Positions 5,718-6,324 of a stretch of 6,324 bases of DNA are shown here, piece by piece. The position numbers and the translations under genes are program-made. The first letter of the stretch is position 1. Every line of letters starts with the position of its first letter. This DNA comes from CAYYHA01 sp964471535 (GTDB lineage: Bacteria; Myxococcota; Myxococcia; SLRQ01). The notes under the pieces are model-generated. The model had not been told where the DNA came from. It saw nothing but the letters and a program-made list of their open reading frames with translations, and did no database searches. The stretch covers positions 1-6,324 of the forward strand of contig CAYYHA010000244.1 in the NCBI GenBank assembly GCA_964471535.1. The letters run 5' to 3'.

Positions 5718-6324
5718 GTGTCCGATCCCACCGTCGGCCTGGAACAACTCGAAGCGGCCGTCCGCGCCGATCCCGGCTCGCCGGCCTACGCGACCCTGGC
5801 CGAGCGCCTCATCTCGATTGGGCGCTACCAGGATGCCGTGCACGTCTGTGAGGCCGGTCTCGCGAGGAATCCCCTGGCCCGGGGCCGTCTCCTCCTCGGA
5901 GAGGCGCTGCTCCTCCTCGGCGAGGTGGAGCGGGCGTTCGACAGCATCGAGCACGCGGTGGCCGAGCTGCCCGGGGACCCACGGGCCTTGCGCGCCCTTG
6001 GCGAGGCCCACCTGCGCACCGGCCGGCCCGACCTCGCAGAGCAGGTGCTCCTCGAATCGGCTCGGCGGGACCCCTCCGACCCCCGGACCCTGGACCTCCT
6101 CTCGCAGGCGCAGCAGCGCGAGGGGATGACCCAGCCCCTACCCGCGCCGCCTGCCTCCCTCTGGGAGACCGCGGACGAGACGGCCACCGGCGGGGCACCC
6201 GCGCCCGGCCCTTCCGGGGGGCCGTCGCTCGGCCTCGCCGGGCCCGCCGGCGCCGGGGAGGCCGAGCCCACCGAGGCCGCCGCCGGTGCCGGCGGCTGGG
6301 CCGCAGGGGAGCTCGACCTCGATC
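5718..6324 (+). CDS. Tetratricopeptide repeat protein, N-terminal part
   Basis: 202 codons are visible and the frame is open to the window edge. It starts with GTG and has no signal peptide, so it is probably cytoplasmic. Three TPR units of 34 residues can be read at about 19-52, 53-86 and 87-120. The typical small and large positions are visible in AYATLAERLISIGRYQDAV (23-41), LLLGEALLLLGEVERAF (58-74) and ALRALGEAHLRTGRPDLAE (90-108), each with a helix-ending Pro (P52, P85/P88, P119). A further helix (about 121-136) follows. From about 138 the sequence becomes Pro/Ala/Gly/Glu-rich and low in complexity, probably a flexible linker to a domain outside the window. TPRs are protein-protein scaffolds; no partner can be named. 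It is divergent from the sulfotransferase operon and not obviously related in function. Confidence 0.85.
   Translation, partial: MSDPTVGLEQLEAAVRADPGSPAYATLAERLISIGRYQDAVHVCEAGLARNPLARGRLLLGEALLLLGEVERAFDSIEHAVAELPGDPRALRALGEAHLRTGRPDLAEQVLLESARRDPSDPRTLDLLSQAQQREGMTQPLPAPPASLWETADETATGGAPAPGPSGGPSLGLAGPAGAGEAEPTEAAAGAGGWAAGELDLD

Noticed and set aside
5577..6011. Minus-strand open frame opposite the start of the TPR gene
   Set aside because: The plus-strand frame shows clear TPR periodicity, a ribosome binding site and a promoter; this one shows none.

Overview
The window is very G+C-rich (about 70% by eye), uses GTG as well as ATG starts, and encodes several features common in myxobacteria and related former Deltaproteobacteria (Myxococcota): cysteine-anchored lipoproteins, an ASH-type (choice-of-anchor D) domain, a very small ribbon-helix-helix-like protein of a kind I associate with that group, and a TPR protein followed by an Ala/Gly/Glu-rich tail. 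A Myxococcota-like chromosome is an inference from gene content, not a database result. I see no RNA gene, mobile element, CRISPR array or prophage.

Layout. Positions 1-422 (minus) hold the N-terminal part of a lipoprotein with an ASH-type beta-sandwich domain, cut by the window edge. A 281-bp divergent intergenic region follows. Positions 704-910 (plus) encode a 68-residue ribbon-helix-helix-like protein. It ends 27 bp from the convergent end of a three-gene minus-strand operon spanning 5555 to 938. In transcription order this operon contains a PAPS-dependent sulfotransferase (5555-4461), a TonB-dependent outer-membrane receptor with an unusual N-terminal extension (4464-1792), and a lipoprotein consisting only of the C-terminal substrate-binding domain of 5'-nucleotidases (1792-938). 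The genes overlap by 4 bases (ATGA) and 1 base (TGATG), so they are almost certainly co-transcribed and translationally coupled. A 162-bp divergent region with a good sigma-70-like promoter on the plus strand precedes a TPR protein (5718 to the right edge, incomplete).

How the genes may work together. The most interesting unit is the sulfotransferase / TonB receptor / orphan nucleotidase-C lipoprotein operon. The lipoprotein lacks the metallophosphoesterase domain that makes UshA-type enzymes catalytic, yet keeps most residues that hold the nucleoside in UshA. Placed directly after a TonB-dependent receptor, it could be a nucleotide- or nucleoside-binding partner for uptake, by analogy with SusC/SusD pairs. 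The sulfotransferase keeps Arg, Glu and Lys at the spacing seen in tyrosylprotein sulfotransferases, so a surface or secreted peptide or other hydroxyl compound could be its acceptor. These functional links are hypotheses. The gene order, overlaps and motifs are read directly from the sequence.
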